From: Solea solea
Lineage: Eukaryota; Chordata; Actinopteri; Pleuronectiformes; Soleidae
Assembly: GCF_958295425.1 (NCBI RefSeq)
Contig: NC_081143.1
Location: 13,706,094-13,770,093 of the forward strand
Direction: 5' to 3'
Length of the DNA: 64,000 nt
The notes beneath the pieces are model-generated. The model had not been told where the DNA came from, did not search any database, and worked only from the letters and a program-made list of their open reading frames with translations. Below are positions 30,501-46,000 of this stretch, one piece after another. How positions within the stretch are numbered: the stretch's first letter is position 1; each line of letters begins with the position of its first letter. Position numbers and translations under genes: made by a program.

Positions 30501-33500
30501 GTGCAGAGAAATGCTACTGTATGTAGCAGTGAGCAGATATTAGGTAAATCATGTTCAACAGTGCTGTCATAAAGGTAACCTTCAAAGGTTGTTTTTTTTT
30601 AAATTACAGTATGTGTGTGAGATGTTGTACACTGTATATTATTAACGGTGACCTTAGTGCTAAAACCTGTTACAGTGCCTTATCTGTCTCTGCACATACT
30701 TGGTTAGCAGGGTAGTACGTGAGCCATCTCTCTAGGTGTGTGGAGTAGAGACCGGGGATGAGACAGCGGGTCTGTAGGGAGCGCAGCTCAGGTGGCGCTC
30801 CCAGTCTGGCACTGATGACATCATAGAAGGTGAACTGCAGGGCAGCGTGGTCCTCATGGGCTCTTTGATGCTGGAGAGGTTAGCAGACAGCCAGATGAGC
30901 ATCACAGACCTCACCCTGAATGTGCATTGCTTCCATTCGGTCATTCAACTGATCCTATGACCTCATTCTTGGTGAGATTTGCAGATAAATTGATCTCATC
31001 AACTCCGCACGGGAGATATGAGTGTGCGTGAGTGACGGCGAAAAAACGACACATGTACAGTTAGCGATGTCTAATGTATTCTCTCTGTGTTTGTCTGTGC
31101 ACAGTGTACCTGATACCAGCTGTAAGCCCTGTCAGCGGGGTTGATAAGCAGGGTGATGATCTTGGCCTTGGGCAATAGGGCAGCAGCTCGCCTCGGAGAC
31201 TCCTCTGAGGGGAAATAGTTAGCGCTCTTCTCAAACAGAAAGTCGGTGCTAACATTAGATGGCACAGGGAAAAACTCCATATACCTGAGGCAACAGACAA
31301 ACATGGACAACATTGAGAGGGAATCATGAACACACTTGCAATGCCACAGTACACAGAAACAAAAAGGATTACTGCAACCTCATGCACATGACTAAATTCT
31401 TACTCGTTTTCTCAGTCATGCACGACCTCTAAAGTTGTTGTCTCTGTTTAAACAGTGAGTCAAGACTTTGTTATGAAGGTTTTTTTTCCTCCCCACTTTT
31501 TAATGAAGAATATGCTGCGTCATGTCTTTGCTGAGTGACTTTAGATAATGCGCCAGCTGTGTCTTGTCAGCTAAGTAACCCAATTTAGGCAGCCATATGT
31601 CTGTTGACTTCCATTTACTGGCTTAAAAGATAATTGTTATTTTCATTTCAGGTTTTGAGAAATAAAAGGCCCAACAAAAGAATGAAAGATTGTGTGTGTG
31701 TGTGTTATCACCAGTCAATTCCTTTGTGGTAGTTGTTGGTGTTGAAGAACTGGACCTCCTCGTACGTCTTTGGACTGGGAAAGTTACTGGAGATGGATGG
31801 ATGCATGAGTAGGAATAGATAAAGTGCAGTCGTTCCTGAAAGAATGGACATAATTCATAAGTGGCTGGTTAATTCAGTTCAGTAGACAGAGTTATAGACA
31901 GAGTAGAAACATTTAACACTCTATCTCATTTCCTTAGAACAAAAAAAATATAATGTATCCCGTATGCGCTTGTTAGAAAGCCTCTCCAGTAAAAGACTCT
32001 CCCCAGGGCTTAAAAAAGTATTTCTGTTTCTGATTTAGTTTATTCAGTTAACCACTATAAGTTTTTCATGCACTCAAATTTAGAGATGAAAAACCTCTGC
32101 AACACACTGTCTATGATAAAATAATTGAACATAAACAAGGATGGATTGTTTTGGGTACTTATGAGCTGGGGGAGATAGCGATGGAAGACACTTAAAGTAG
32201 TGTAAGCCTAAAAACAAATGCCTAACACTATTAATTCAACATATTTTCCATATCATATTTGTGTGTATGTGTGTGTGCTCGGCCATTTAGGTTTCCCACT
32301 TTTTGGTTCTTTTCCCCTACTATCCTGTTTTCTATTGTTAAATGTTACTATGGCGATGCAGACTTTTGGGGGAAATAAAAACCTGCCTGTACCAGATATG
32401 AGCTGTATTAAAGTAGTTAAGCTGTAATGCTGACAAACGGCATGGTAGATAGACTGTAGATAGACGTGACAACATGAACAGCCAGCCTTCATTAATTCAG
32501 ATATGGTCTCTCCTTCAAGGGTCAAATATCTATGCCTTCGAGGGCATATGATTTTGCCCTTTTATCAGATTTCATGTCTTATGAAGTCATGACTTGAGCA
32601 TGTGTGTGGCATAGGCTATGTTGCTGTTAATAAAGTTATCGTAATACTTCTAGGTCCAGTGTTTAAAAATGAGTGACATCTAACAGTGAAACAACAGACT
32701 GCAACAAATGGAAGAATCCTCCGTGTAGGTGAACTACGGCAGCCTTTAGGAAGGAAAAGGAAAGCAACTTTATTGTCATTATACTGGTATTGTACAACGA
32801 GATGTCGAGGTCAGATGGAGGGTTGATTACTATGATATTACTTTACATACTGTTCAAGGGTTCAAAGTACACTTTATTGTCATTCATCATGTTTGTGTGT
32901 GTTTCTGTCTTGTTTGTCCATTCAAGCCCTTGCCCTTGCTAAAGTACATATAGAAGGCTTATAAGGCTTATATTTATAAACAACTTTTTACATTTTAGAG
33001 CAATTATACACTTATACAAACACACTTATGGGTAGTAAATGCAGTTTCTGCTAATAAACCCTCCAAAATCATATGCACTGGACCTACTTTCTAGTTGGTT
33101 CAGACTCACAAACAACTAGTCCGCACTACTGTGCTGGGCTCTGCTGTCCCGGGTGGGGGATAACACAAGAAGTGTGTGTAAAGATTATAGGTTTCCCCAT
33201 GAAATGATTCAAGACCATTTTACTCCAATCAGTGCCGAGGCTTTGGTTGTGCCCTCCATTCACCCTCAACAGCTCTCTTCTTGCTCTGTACCTCATACTC
33301 CTGTTTGATCTTCACTCAGCCCGTTTCCTATGAGCTTTAACATCTCTGACACCCTTTGATGAAATGAGAAATGTACTGATGTAGTGGCGTGTTCTCGTGT
33401 TACTATAATGACCCTTATCCTCCCGTTCAGAAAACGATCACCTGGTTAATTAGCAGCTTTATGGATGCTCCTCACCACTTAACACCACCACCACCACCAC

Positions 33501-35249
33501 CAACAACAATAATTAAAATCCCAGCATATGGAAACAACACCCAGCACCGACGTAGTGTATACAGATGAATCATCTTAATAATGTCTTTTTTGTCGCCGTG
33601 ACAGAGTCAAAGTAAGAGTAAGAGTGAGGAGGAGGGTGGGAGCACAATACAGTATCGCTGTACATCTAAAGCTGGGAGTATGTGGGTGGAAGAAAGAAGG
33701 TGAAAGCCTCCTCCTTTGTCTCCCTTTGACAGCACCAAAGGGCGAGGGGGGATTAAATGAATGGGCTCTGATGTGGAGTACCTACACACCTGGGCATACA
33801 GAGGGAGTTTTCTTTGTTGAATGTGCATGTTTGAGTGTGTGTGTGTGTGTGTGTGTGTGTCTGGCTCACCTGTTTTTTGTGGCCCTATAACCATGAACTT
33901 GGGTAACCTATCACAGGTTTTTTCTTTCGACCAGATGTCTTTATGTCGTTTGTCATCACATGGGTTCTGCAGGATCAGATGCAACGTGACACATAAATAA
34001 ACAGTGGAAGTTAAAGTGCATGTAGAACTTCAGTTGTGTAGAAAAAGGCAGTGCTATTAATGTAAAAGTAAAAGAAAACATGAATCCCTTCATCAAAAAA
34101 TTTAATTGGTGTAAATCCTTGTTCACATTCTGTTGGTGGCTCTTACAACAAAGCAAACCAAACCACATTGGTACTTGTTTTCTCTCTTTTACTTTGCTCT
34201 TATTTTTTTCAGGCAGCATAAACAATAAGATCTTAGTGCATAAAAAAGCACAGTAAAAATGTACAGACTTGTGTAGAATCACACATGCCCATACATGTGG
34301 GCAAATACCCATGCAAACACACCTGCCAGAGAGGGTTCCTTTGTTCTGGGAAAAGCTGGAAGTATTTGTGAGCGAGCTGCAAGGGCGGAAGAGTGTGTAG
34401 TTTCAGGTTCGTCCATGAGCGAAGAAAGGAGGCCAGATGGACAAACGTGTAAAGACCCAGTCGATCATTGCCATAGTTTGACAGGTGAGTCATAAACACA
34501 CTGATCTGGAGTGGAGAAACAGATACACAGAAGGGTAAAGGAAAGCAGCCTGCTTACCGCATTGTGCAAAAACTGTGATAAAGTCAAAATCTTATTTCCC
34601 AAGTTCGAATGAAAAATGAAAACTGAAGTCGGCACAGAAAATGTAATAACTGCTGCTGGGGCTGCAGTGGAGAGCAGGCGTCTTATTTCTCAGCGTGTGA
34701 TGGTTTTAGAGTTGCAAAGTGAACAGCAGTTGACCTAGTCTCAATATTTGCTGTCAATTTCCAGAGTCACACACTCACTTTTGTTACGTATGACTATGCA
34801 TTCACTTTCAGAGCAACAATTTCAAGTACAAAGAGAGAGAGAAAATGAGATAAACAGAACTGATGTATTCACTACTCCGAACAGATAAAGCAGAGGAGGC
34901 AGCATGATACTCCTCATAGCCACTGGGTGATGGGAGAGATGCAGCTATACACAGTGGAACGTGTTTTCCAAGTGCACTGGAGTGTGTTTATGATAGTTAA
35001 AGTGTGTGAGAACGAGAGACTCAGTGAAGGAGCGTTAGTGTGTTGGTCCAGGCTATCTGTCCATGCCCCAGTGCTTTCATCGGCTGATCAAAGAGACAGG
35101 ATAAGATAGCTACCACAGGGCAATACACACACCCACACACACACACACACTTCTTTTGTGATTGGAGGGAGCTTGAGAACGTGAAGTATCTGGATGAAAT
35201 GGTAACATCAGCCATTACGGTATTAATTATTTGATGAATGTGAGCGTGC

Positions 35250-35290
<41 letters not shown>

Positions 35291-35450
35291 CCGAGAGGAG
35301 AGTGTCGGTGCTCCTCTTTAATGCTGAAGGTTGCCGTAGATACAAAGCGACACAGTGTCAGGGTTTGATGGATCAGCGTCCGGCGACCTGTAAAGCTGTT
35401 CAGAATACTGATCGTCTCAGAATACTGATGATGGGTGGGTGGGTGAATGA

Positions 35451-35487
<37 letters not shown>

Positions 35488-38400
35488 ACACTGTGGGAGG
35501 GAGGAAAAGGAACAGACACGCATGTGGCAACTGAAGTGTGCCTCTGTGACAAAGAAGGCAACAAAGAAAGAAGAGAGAGAGGAGCAAGGGTATGCATGTC
35601 ACACTCGTTTTTTATGTGTCTGTGGGTGTCTGTGCATGTCAGAGGGATTGTTTATGCTTGTTCATTTATGTGTGCCAGACCAATTTTGCGCATCTGCCAC
35701 TGCCTTCTTATCTCATGCTCTCTCTCTAAGCAAACTAGGCGCACACCAGCCATGCCTGCTTCATATCAATCCAACTGATGTTCGAGCAACAGTGTGGAAC
35801 CACTGTCAAAGCGTCACCGAGCTCTTAGACACTCGACAGTAAAACTGTTTGCTTGTTTATCTTGTTCACTGAATCATAATGTCAAAAACACAAAACTGCT
35901 CCTGTTGAAGTATGAATTGTGCACTTGGTGAATGTGAACGAGTCTGACCTAAGTGAATATGATGCCACCATGTTTGCTTTGTGTTTTTATATGCAGGTGA
36001 GGTGATTCAAATGTGATCACATATCCCCACCAAATAATTCAGCAACCTATGTCTTAATTAAACAGTGCAGAAATAGTGTTAGTACAGGCCTCTGTACGTG
36101 TATGTGTGTGCGCGCCGATCTGCAGTGAATGACAGCAAGGAAGACACAGCGGGGAGAGTGACACAGACGATGTGAGTGTTATTCAACAAGAAAACAGTCA
36201 TTATGGAGCTTAAGCAACGGCTGCCAACTCAAACAATGGCAGACTTGAAGATGATTTGTATTTTAGAGCACTGAACGAAAAAAGGCCACTACAAAAAAAA
36301 AGCACAGATAGGCAGTTAACATAGGGAAATACACAGAGAGACAATCTGGAAATACAATACAAAAAAGAGAGCTACTTGAGAGAATGTTAATCGTCAGACA
36401 CTGTGCAAGCCTCAACCCATTTGGCAGGTAAATATTCAATTGACTGAGCTATGTAAACGCCACATCTGCGCTCCTGAATATTGCATTATTTTGAGCACCC
36501 CACATGCTTTTGAGAAAGAATAAAACACTTATAATTTAACACCAGAATTGGGCTCAAATCATTCATGAAACCAGCCTGGGAGAGAAGTGTAGTCATAAGA
36601 GAAATAATTCCAAGCCCACAGTCTCCCTCTTTTAATCTTTGGCCGTTGTCCTTGCCTCTCCTTTCTTCTATGCAGCTTCAATTTCCACTTTCTTCTCTTT
36701 TCTTTTTAATGACTTGTGCTCACTCTCTCAACTTCAAAAAAAAAATGTCCTTCCCTTTCCTATCTCATGTTGACCTAGATGTGCTGATGAAGCATGGCAG
36801 TTCAACACGCAGTGATGTTCTTTAAAACCATGTACAAACACACACACACACACACACACACAGTGTCCTGGAAGATTATAAGAACGTTAATCATGTATTT
36901 GAGTTTGGTACATGTTGGAATCCTCTCTAACATGATTGCATTTTTGAATAACTTATTTTGGTGCCCTTTCGTCTGTCTGTCTGTCTATCTATCTATCTAC
37001 AGTATCTGTCTTGTCTGCCCTTGCCTTCTTTCTCTCCTTTAGTGTGTAGCTGGTTATTTCCACTTGATTACTCCATTATTGCTGCTAAAAAAAAAAAACC
37101 TCCCCAACCAGCTTTCCCTTACCTCACTGCCGTTGTCTATCAGACCAAGGCAATATATCGATATTAAATCTATATATCGTGACATGAGACAAGAGATCTT
37201 AGAGGTCTTAGATTTTGTATAAGGTACGTGATAAGGTATCTGTGATGACATTTGCTTGTTTTACAGGCTGTTGCATAGAAAAATCATCACATGTATTTCG
37301 TTGAATACACTTGTGAAATACTCTAAATATTATAAATTAAAGATTTGCCAATGTGTATACATATATACATATACATGTGTGTGTGTATACATATATATAT
37401 ATATATATATATACATATATATAGCATAGATATGTATCTGTTTGTCTGTCTATCTATCTATCCCTCTACATATCTGATGTCTGTACTTCTTTCTCTCCTT
37501 TAGAGTGCAGCTGGTTAGTTACGCATACATTTCTACTAGATTGACCTGTTATTGCTACTAGTTTGCTCCCAGCTCCACAACTCCCCTCACCCTCACCCGT
37601 CCACTCTTGCTGTGACTCACTTCCCTCTTCGTTCTCCCACAGTCAGTCAATCTCGCTGTCTCGTTCTCATCAGTGGATAATTGAAAACTGAACATCAATA
37701 CAGCAAATTATGTCAATTCAATTATTTTTGTCTGCTCCATGAGCCCTGTATTCATATCTTTATGAGGACCAAAAACAATCCTCACAAGCCAACCTTTGTG
37801 AGGACATTTTGACCTTTTTGTCTGGTCCACACAACTTTTTCAGTGGTTATGACTTTATTTTAGGGGGTTTTAGGGTTAGAATAAGGTTCATGGTTAGGGA
37901 TAGGCACTTAGTTGTGATGGTTAAAGCTAGGGTAAGGGGCTAGGGAAAGCATTGCATGCACTAAGATAAAAACAAGTCAACAAGCCAAAAATGGCAACCA
38001 GAGCCCTGGAAAGGAGAGGAAGTGTGAGGGATGTGAGGGTTTTCAGAGGGCTCGGAAGGAAAGAGATTGTGCTGATATTTGTTGTTTGCCTAATAAGCTT
38101 AGTGGCAGAGCTAAGCGCTAAATGTCAGCCCTGATATATGTCTACAGCTCTGCTCCTGTCAGCTAAAAACACATTTATACAAATATACACATACACACCC
38201 TGATACTGGGACGCTGATACACAGACGTGTATGTGTGTGTTTGTGTGTGTGTGTGTGTTGCTCTGTGTGCATGTGGGTCTGTATGTGCATCACTTCCTCT
38301 CAGTATGTGTCTGGATTCACAAGTGACACAAGATGCCGTGACCTGAAAATTAAATCTCAATCTGTCTGCCACCTTCTCACCCAGCTCTTAGTGTCTCTCC

Positions 38401-38563
38401 CCCTCTCACTCGCCATTTATTGGGGAATGACTTGTGCCCTATTGGCTGTTTGCAGAGTCTAGGTCGTCCGATCGATTATTGAGCTTATGAGAGATGGGGA
38501 GCTCGATGACTGCTGATGTGACCCGGAATGATGCAAAAGTAACCAAACACACATGAATGAGTG

Positions 38564-38595
<32 letters not shown>

Positions 38596-39313
38596 CACAC
38601 GCACACACACACCACATTCAATAAGTTGCTTGTTGTTAGTGGTAAACTGTAACCACAGGCTGAACGTGCTTTAGAGTCATTGAGAATGAAGCGACAATGT
38701 TGCCAGTGTGCAGACCATCAAACAATAGGAAATCCCTGGGGGACTAAAACAGTGAGCTACAGAAAACTATTGATTTACCTCCACAAAGTGCACACACTAA
38801 TGAAAGCTTGTGTGTCTGATACAAGAGCAGACAGAAGTGAAAAAAAAAGAATAATTTTTCTGTTTGTATGTACATATGTATGCACTCCCACATTATATGT
38901 TATGTGTTTAGAGCAAGCACAGCATACTGCACAGTCCATTTCTTCTCATAGTTGTTGTTATTTTGTGTACTGTATGTGCTTATGTGGTCTTGTATGTTGC
39001 GCGGCTGTTGTAGCACTTTTGCTATTTGATTTGAATTGATTTGATGCGTGTGATCGTGTATATGTGCGTGCGTGTGTGTGTGTGTGTGTGGACTTAGGGG
39101 TATGTCATGGCAGATAGATCTCATTTAGTGGTTAAATTGCTATTATGTTTAATAGGTCTCTTCATTAGGAGATACAAGAGGAGAGTTTCATCTTTTATTA
39201 CATTGATTAATAAAGGGACAGAGGGAGAGAAAGTGGAGACAGAGGAAAAAATGTAATTAGCCTTGGTGTTTCTGGCTTTCAAGAGGAATGTCAAACCCGT
39301 AATGAGTGTGTGG

Positions 39314-39346
<33 letters not shown>

Positions 39347-40969
39347 AGTATGTTGTGTTGTGTTGAGGAGTCTGTACCCTGCAAGTGATTACTGCTACTA
39401 AAAGGGAAACTGGAGAAACAACAGGTGACATTTTTGAGGTCCTCTGTGGGTTGTCCCATAAATCAGGCTATAATTAAGTCCAAAACTCATTTTTAAATTT
39501 ATACTCTGCATACTCAGCACTGCCTGAAAACATATTAGTCTGGACATTCATTCAGTCACTCAAATAAATGTGTGCTTTCTCCCCCCCACATACTTCTCCA
39601 CAGTGTTAATGTATTTCAGGCTCAATACTAAAGGAACTAGTGTGAATAAACTACTTGAGTAGCTTTTGTAAAGCAAGAGAAACAGAGAAACAAGAGAAAC
39701 TTTAAACAAACCACAATGGACCAAAGTGCTGTACACGGTCACTACTATCCAATGTCCCCGGAACAGATAGCATACACTTAATGCAACTGTTATATATCTG
39801 CTCTCTCTACCTCACCTTCCTTTGTCCTTTTCTCTCCCCCCTTTCTGTTCCCCACCTCTCCTCTGTCCCCCATTTTTCGTTTCACCCCAACTGGGCAAAG
39901 CAGATGGCTGCACATGATCTTTGAGTCTGGTTCTGTGAGTGATTTTTTTCCTTTCTCTCCACCGATGCCTTGTGTTTGCTCATTGTGTGAACTGGTGAGT
40001 TTCTCTTCTCTCTATATAATGTCCTATCATCTTGTTAAGTGCCTTGGGATAATGTATGTTTTGATTTGCTGCTATACAAATAACATTTGAAGGACTTTTT
40101 CGTATAAGTCACACTCATATCAATATCATTTCTTTCATTTAATGTAAACAATACATCAGAAGGAAAATCATTCGATCCCTTAGATAGAAAAAGGTAAATT
40201 ACACTGCCTCTAATGTTTACTCTATACAAAACCCCCACAGCGTTTGACTATTATTAGAAAATCATTGTTGCTGCTAGGGAACATTTGAAAAACACTTTGT
40301 GTAATATGTGGATCAGAGGAGTTAGGGGGAGCCAAATAGAGCTTAATTCTTATTATTTGAACTTAATATAAATTGAATGAATTTGTGTTTAATCCATTGC
40401 CAGATAAGTACAACAAGCTTTTCTATGTATATGTCACTGAGAGACACAGGATAGACATAATGAAAAAAAAAAAGTTAGTTACTAAACAGTAAAGAATGAC
40501 GCACAACATGAAATCAAAATTAAAAGATAGACATTAGAAATGAGCCAAAAAATAATGAAAGAAAACAAGAAAGGAATGAGAAACAAAACCAAAGAGAATG
40601 ACAGACAGAGACAAAGTGGTGAAGAGAGAGAAGAAAGGGCTAGATGGGGTTGTTGTGTGAAGCAGCACTCGACTCTGTGATGTTCCTTGAGTTCTGACAG
40701 CTCCTCCGGTTCTGCACTCCCCTACCTGACACTCCAGTGTTGCTGACTCCCGCTCCTTGAGCCTCTTTGTGTGTGTGCATGTGCAGGGTTTGACTCGAGG
40801 AGAGATTGTTTGTGAATAATTCTCGTGAATGTTCTTCTTCTTTTGCCTTTCACAGTGGGCATGTCAGGGTGAGCATCTCAAATGCCACCAAAAGCCTTAT
40901 TCTGTTGCTTAATTCAAAGCGGAATCAAGTTGAGTTGACATACGCAGCAGGGGAAGGGTGAGGAGGAGG

Positions 40970-41004
<35 letters not shown>

Positions 41005-42990
41005 AGAGACAGTGAGCCCCCTGTGGTGAGACCTAATTTAAAGTGGGTAGATGAGCCCAGCTCTACAGTGAGAAAGTGTGAAGCAGTCCATGACAGTAAA
41101 AATGGCATGTGCACACACACACACAAACTTAAGCACATGTATGCACACACACACAACAAATAAAAAAAAGAAACAACCAGACAGAGGAGGTTACCTTTAC
41201 AGTGAGATAAAGGGAAACCCAGTTGCTTCCCATTTAAGGTACAAAACGCTACACAGTAAGTAACATTCGTCCAATTTTCACACTGTATGTTTCCATTTGC
41301 ATGTGTAAGAGTGTGCGTCTGACTCACTGGGTTCAGCAGCACAGTGAGAAACAGCTCTCCCCCACGGATGCTTTTATCCAGTTCCTTGGGTCCACCAGGA
41401 TATTCCTTATAGTAGATGGTGTGAGTAAACAAGCCACATGTCTGACGAGGCAGCACCTGCAAATGCACACACACACACACACACACACACATAAAAACAC
41501 ACGTCTTCAGTTTACACAGTGCATGATCAGCGGGTACACATTTCTAAGACAAGGGGCATTTTATGGAAACAAATTAGTTTTCAATGACCCATTAAACAGT
41601 ACTCCACTGAACGATAACAGCGAGGCATTTTCACAGCCTTTTCTCAGCTCCGACCGAAGCCCCGAAAGGCTTAATAAAACCTTTTTCTCGCGTGCATTTG
41701 TACACCCAAGACCTGTAAACAGAATTTCATATGTAAAACCGGCAGAGTTTCCCTTTGAGGGCAAATGAAATCACCCCAATTTAATCGTTTTACACTAAAA
41801 AGGAAACCAAAATGCTGGTTCAGTGTCTTCAGTGTCAAGCCTTAATCATGGCCAAAGTGTAAACAAAGCAGATACACAGAGGAGAGAAAATAACAACCAC
41901 GATTTTAAGTAGCAGCGTAAAGGATGACAAATATCCAGCGAAAATGCATAATGGTATAATAATGATAATGATAAATATTACAGTGAAGTAGCACAGGTAC
42001 CCGTTCTACAGATGGTTCAGGTCACAGTGTTGGCGAATAACATTTTCACCACTGTCACTGTGACTTTTCATAGGATAAAAAGCACAGGTGTACCATAAAT
42101 GATGGCTCTGCTCCATTCCATTGCTCCAGTGCAATACTATGTTGTCCAGACGACAGCCGCCTCACTGACGCAGCTCACTGGGACTCTCCAATGGGAGTGG
42201 GGTTCATAATTAAATGTTATTAGCTCCAACTGTGATGACAAGTCAACACGTTTTCAGTGAAAAATGCCTGTGAGAATCAAATTACGGTTGTCAAAGGACA
42301 CACCAATTACTGCCTCCATGTCTACTTGAGCTATGAGTCCTCTGTCTGGACCTGCCCGGCAGAGATTTCTATCACGACAGCAACAGAGACCCTACTTTCT
42401 TGCAGGTGCATGGCACAATGCTTTAATTTACACTGGTGAAGTTCAATCTCAAGGCCCTCTTCGGTTTTTTTTTTTTCCTCTCCCTCGCCTACACCTGTTT
42501 GATATTTTTGGTGCCTCGCTGTTTACGAAAGCAGGAGCAGTAATGGATTACTTTTAGCACCAGCACAAACAGGTGCACTGTGCATTCTTGGCCATGGAAA
42601 TACTACAGGCAGTACACTGCCACACCTTTTTCCGTGAGTCGCATAGTCAGAGTGCCTTGACAGATCAAAGTTGCTCACATTCTCGTTATTGGCACAAGTT
42701 AATCTTAGTCTTTACAGCTTGGTGCCGCTATACTTGAGCATTGAGGCCAACGTAGATTGATATTTCATAATCTTAATAATCATCCTTAAAGAAATGCTGA
42801 CAATATGTCCTGACAGATCAAGTGCTAAGTAGGTGATGAATCAGAAGAGAAGAGAAGAGAAGAGAAGAGACGAGAAGAGGTCTTTATTGTGAACTCCTTG
42901 TGGGGCACTTCTATGTGTGAAGAGAGTAAAGGCTGGAAGCGTAGATATTGGTTTATCTATAAAACACTGTAGTCTCGTTCGCACTCACAC

Positions 42991-43023
<33 letters not shown>

Positions 43024-46000
43024 GGAGAGAGAGAGAGAGAGGGAGAAGGCCATCAGAGCCACAGACACTCAGCACTATTTCACCAAACCAATTATCCACA
43101 GAGCTATAGCTCAAACTGATATAGTACATTTTAAAGAGAAATGTACACACACACACACACACCCACACACACACACACAGAGCACTCCCCTATTTCTCAG
43201 TCTGATTTGTTCCAATACTGTGGGACCAGTGGGTGGCTCTCAATCTGCTGACAGAGACGCACAAACAACAATTTTACAGCCTTCAGACAACGTCCTGTCC
43301 TCCTCTGTGCAAACAAAGATGGAGAGAGGCAGAGGGGAAGGAGATTAATCGACAGAAATTGCAAGAAAAATTGGAAGTGAAAAAATGTGAAAGGTAAAGA
43401 AAATGGGAGGGAGGTGAAAGATGTCCCACGGTAACTTTATGACGGGTCAGGAAAGTAGGTAACTTGTCAGCAAAGCTCACCGGTTCATGAAGTGATTTAG
43501 ACTTTTAATTCAGCATACATGTACATACAAACACCCACACAACTGACTCTCAGAAAAATGTTCAACTTTGTTTTCGCTTTTTTTTACCAGCCTCAAATAA
43601 TAACAATAATAATAATAATAATTGTGGCTAGTTGATATATTTGTTAATCCAGTTTTCCTCCTCAGGAGTTAGCTGTAGGCACCGGGCCCAGCTTGGGTAA
43701 AGCTGAAGATGTTTCGCCATTCAAAAAGGTCAAACTTTTCTTTTTTGCGCTTCCATCAAGGCCATGAGGCTGCTGTGTACCTTTCAGTCATATCACAAAT
43801 CATTTGGTCAGCACATGGTGAAGGTGATAGCTGTTATGGAATTACAGCTGTTTACGTCTCTGATATTTAATCACGAGCATTTACCAGCCATGTCAACATT
43901 TAATAGTTTATTTCTGACCTTAGAACCAGATGCTGACAAAACTAATTAAACAATATTGCCCTCTTGTCATAACACATCTAAATTAGAAGTTTAATACCTA
44001 CAAATAATATATAGCTCTCTATGAATCTAAGTAGAATCATCAACAGTGCTGTCATCAGCTGATGAACACTTAGTCGCAATTAATGTGATTTGCACTTGCA
44101 TGTGTTCTTGGCGCTCGTTGCCGCGCGAACAGAATTCCAATCGGAAACTTGAAAAAATAGAAAAGATTGCTGCCACATAAAAAGAAGTCGATAGTTTCAT
44201 TTGAAGGAGATTTGGAACAAAGGCTTCAAAAACAGTGTTTCATCCATCGTGGGGTTGTTGCTAAAGCTTGACAGTAAGTTTTGTCTGGGATTTAATTTCA
44301 GTTCAGTCCCTGCTTGCTTTTTTTTTTTCTTTCAAAAGCTTTTCCTCTGTTATTGTGTTTTTCTTCTTGTTGTTCCTTGTTGTTGCTTCAATGCAGTGCC
44401 TTTTTGTGACACGTTAAGTGTTAAATACTGCATGTATTTTCTTTTGTTTAATATTTAATTCAGTGATTTGCTGGTGCTTCGCAATACCTCAGTATTGGAA
44501 ATGTATAATATTAAATTATAGCCTGTCAAACTGTCAGCTTGGCGTTGTATTGGAAGGACGCTGGATTAAGTGGCTTTTTTAATGACACTGTGACAGGATG
44601 ACAAGAACTAAAAGCAGACTTCAGGGACTGATTAGGAAATTGACATTGCTGTCTGTACAAATTGTTTTGCTCAAGACCCAAATACAGCAGAACAATATAA
44701 ACTGGTAATTTTGGTGTCAAATGTGATTGGCTCTTTTGTCAATAAGAGAGCCGTTGTGCACGGTGACAAAGAGCCTTGCCTGACAAATGAAAGAATGAAG
44801 AGGAGGAGGAGGAGGACAGACAGAAGGAAGGGTGAAGTGAGGTGAAAAGAGCTTTATTCTACTGCTGTCTCAAACAGCAACTGATGAATCATTTATCTAG
44901 GCATTAGAAGAGTAAAAATCCTCTCATTACCACATCTTTATTTGGTTACACATATCCTGCTTATATACCGTCCAAACGCATGCACCCACATACACACAGA
45001 AAAGCATGCTCATACATTGAGAAGCCATTAAATATTAAACCAACAGGGATCTGAGCAGGTTGTGGTGAGACAGGGTCAAACACTTTGTATCTCACACACA
45101 CAAACACACACACACCAGTGCAACTACTGTACACAGAGGTTGCACACAACAAACAGTGCTATTGATTTTTTGTTTAAGACCACAAGAAATAATCAGCACA
45201 CAATTTACTCTTCAGCAAGCGCTTGCACAAAGAGCTGATAAAAACTGTTCTTTCAAAGTAAGATAAGAAAGGAACAGAGCCCCAAACCGGTCTCTTGTGA
45301 GTAAATGATTCTGCATTTAGGCTTGCTTTGATTTCATTTCTGGAACAATTTATAATTCATTGTTTTAATTTCAGTCACATGAATTAAGCAAATCATTTTT
45401 CCTCCTGGCGGGCAAAAGCGCGGCATAATTTGCTCCGGGTGTTAGGTTTGATTTATGATCACTGCAAGATCAGTGTGGGAAAAACACACGGGATAACTTC
45501 ACAGGAGCACTTAGCTGTGATATTTATAACACATTTATCTGACCGACCCACTCAGCTCTCATTTTCAAACCAAACACACATGTGCCCTCCATCTGTCAGG
45601 CCAAAACATCTCACCAACACTGACTTGTATCGACAGGGATAACCGCAATAATAATCAGAAAGATATTTCCCTGTGAAGTCAATTTCAATAATAATTGAAA
45701 CCATGAAGATGCTAATCCATTTTAACATATGTTCAGAGATAGGAGCGCTGATCAAAGCACCTCATGGATATGAATGAGAATGAGCACATTAACATGTGTG
45801 TGTGTGTGCTGAGGATTTTCACAGAACATGACAAATGCTGTCTCCTCACCATGATGTTGCTGTGGATGAAGCCCTTACGGTAGCGGGCAGGCTTAAGGTG
45901 GGGGTACTCCTCGGTGCTGGTGACCCGGATGTTCCACACGCGCCTCCAAGCCTCATACAGCTGCATGTGCACCGGGTACACACCTGAGTGGTGAGGGGCC

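Noticed and set aside
35227..35602. His/Thr-rich open frames on the - strand
   Set aside because: They are translations of (CA)n microsatellites.
37850..37930. Interstitial telomere repeat
   Set aside because: The GGTTAGGG-like words are irregular and belong to a common interspersed repeat, not a tandem array.
40914..41492. 192-residue frame as an independent gene
   Set aside because: Only the part corresponding to 41328-41456 is real (ndst3 exon 5); the rest is translated CA repeat and intron.
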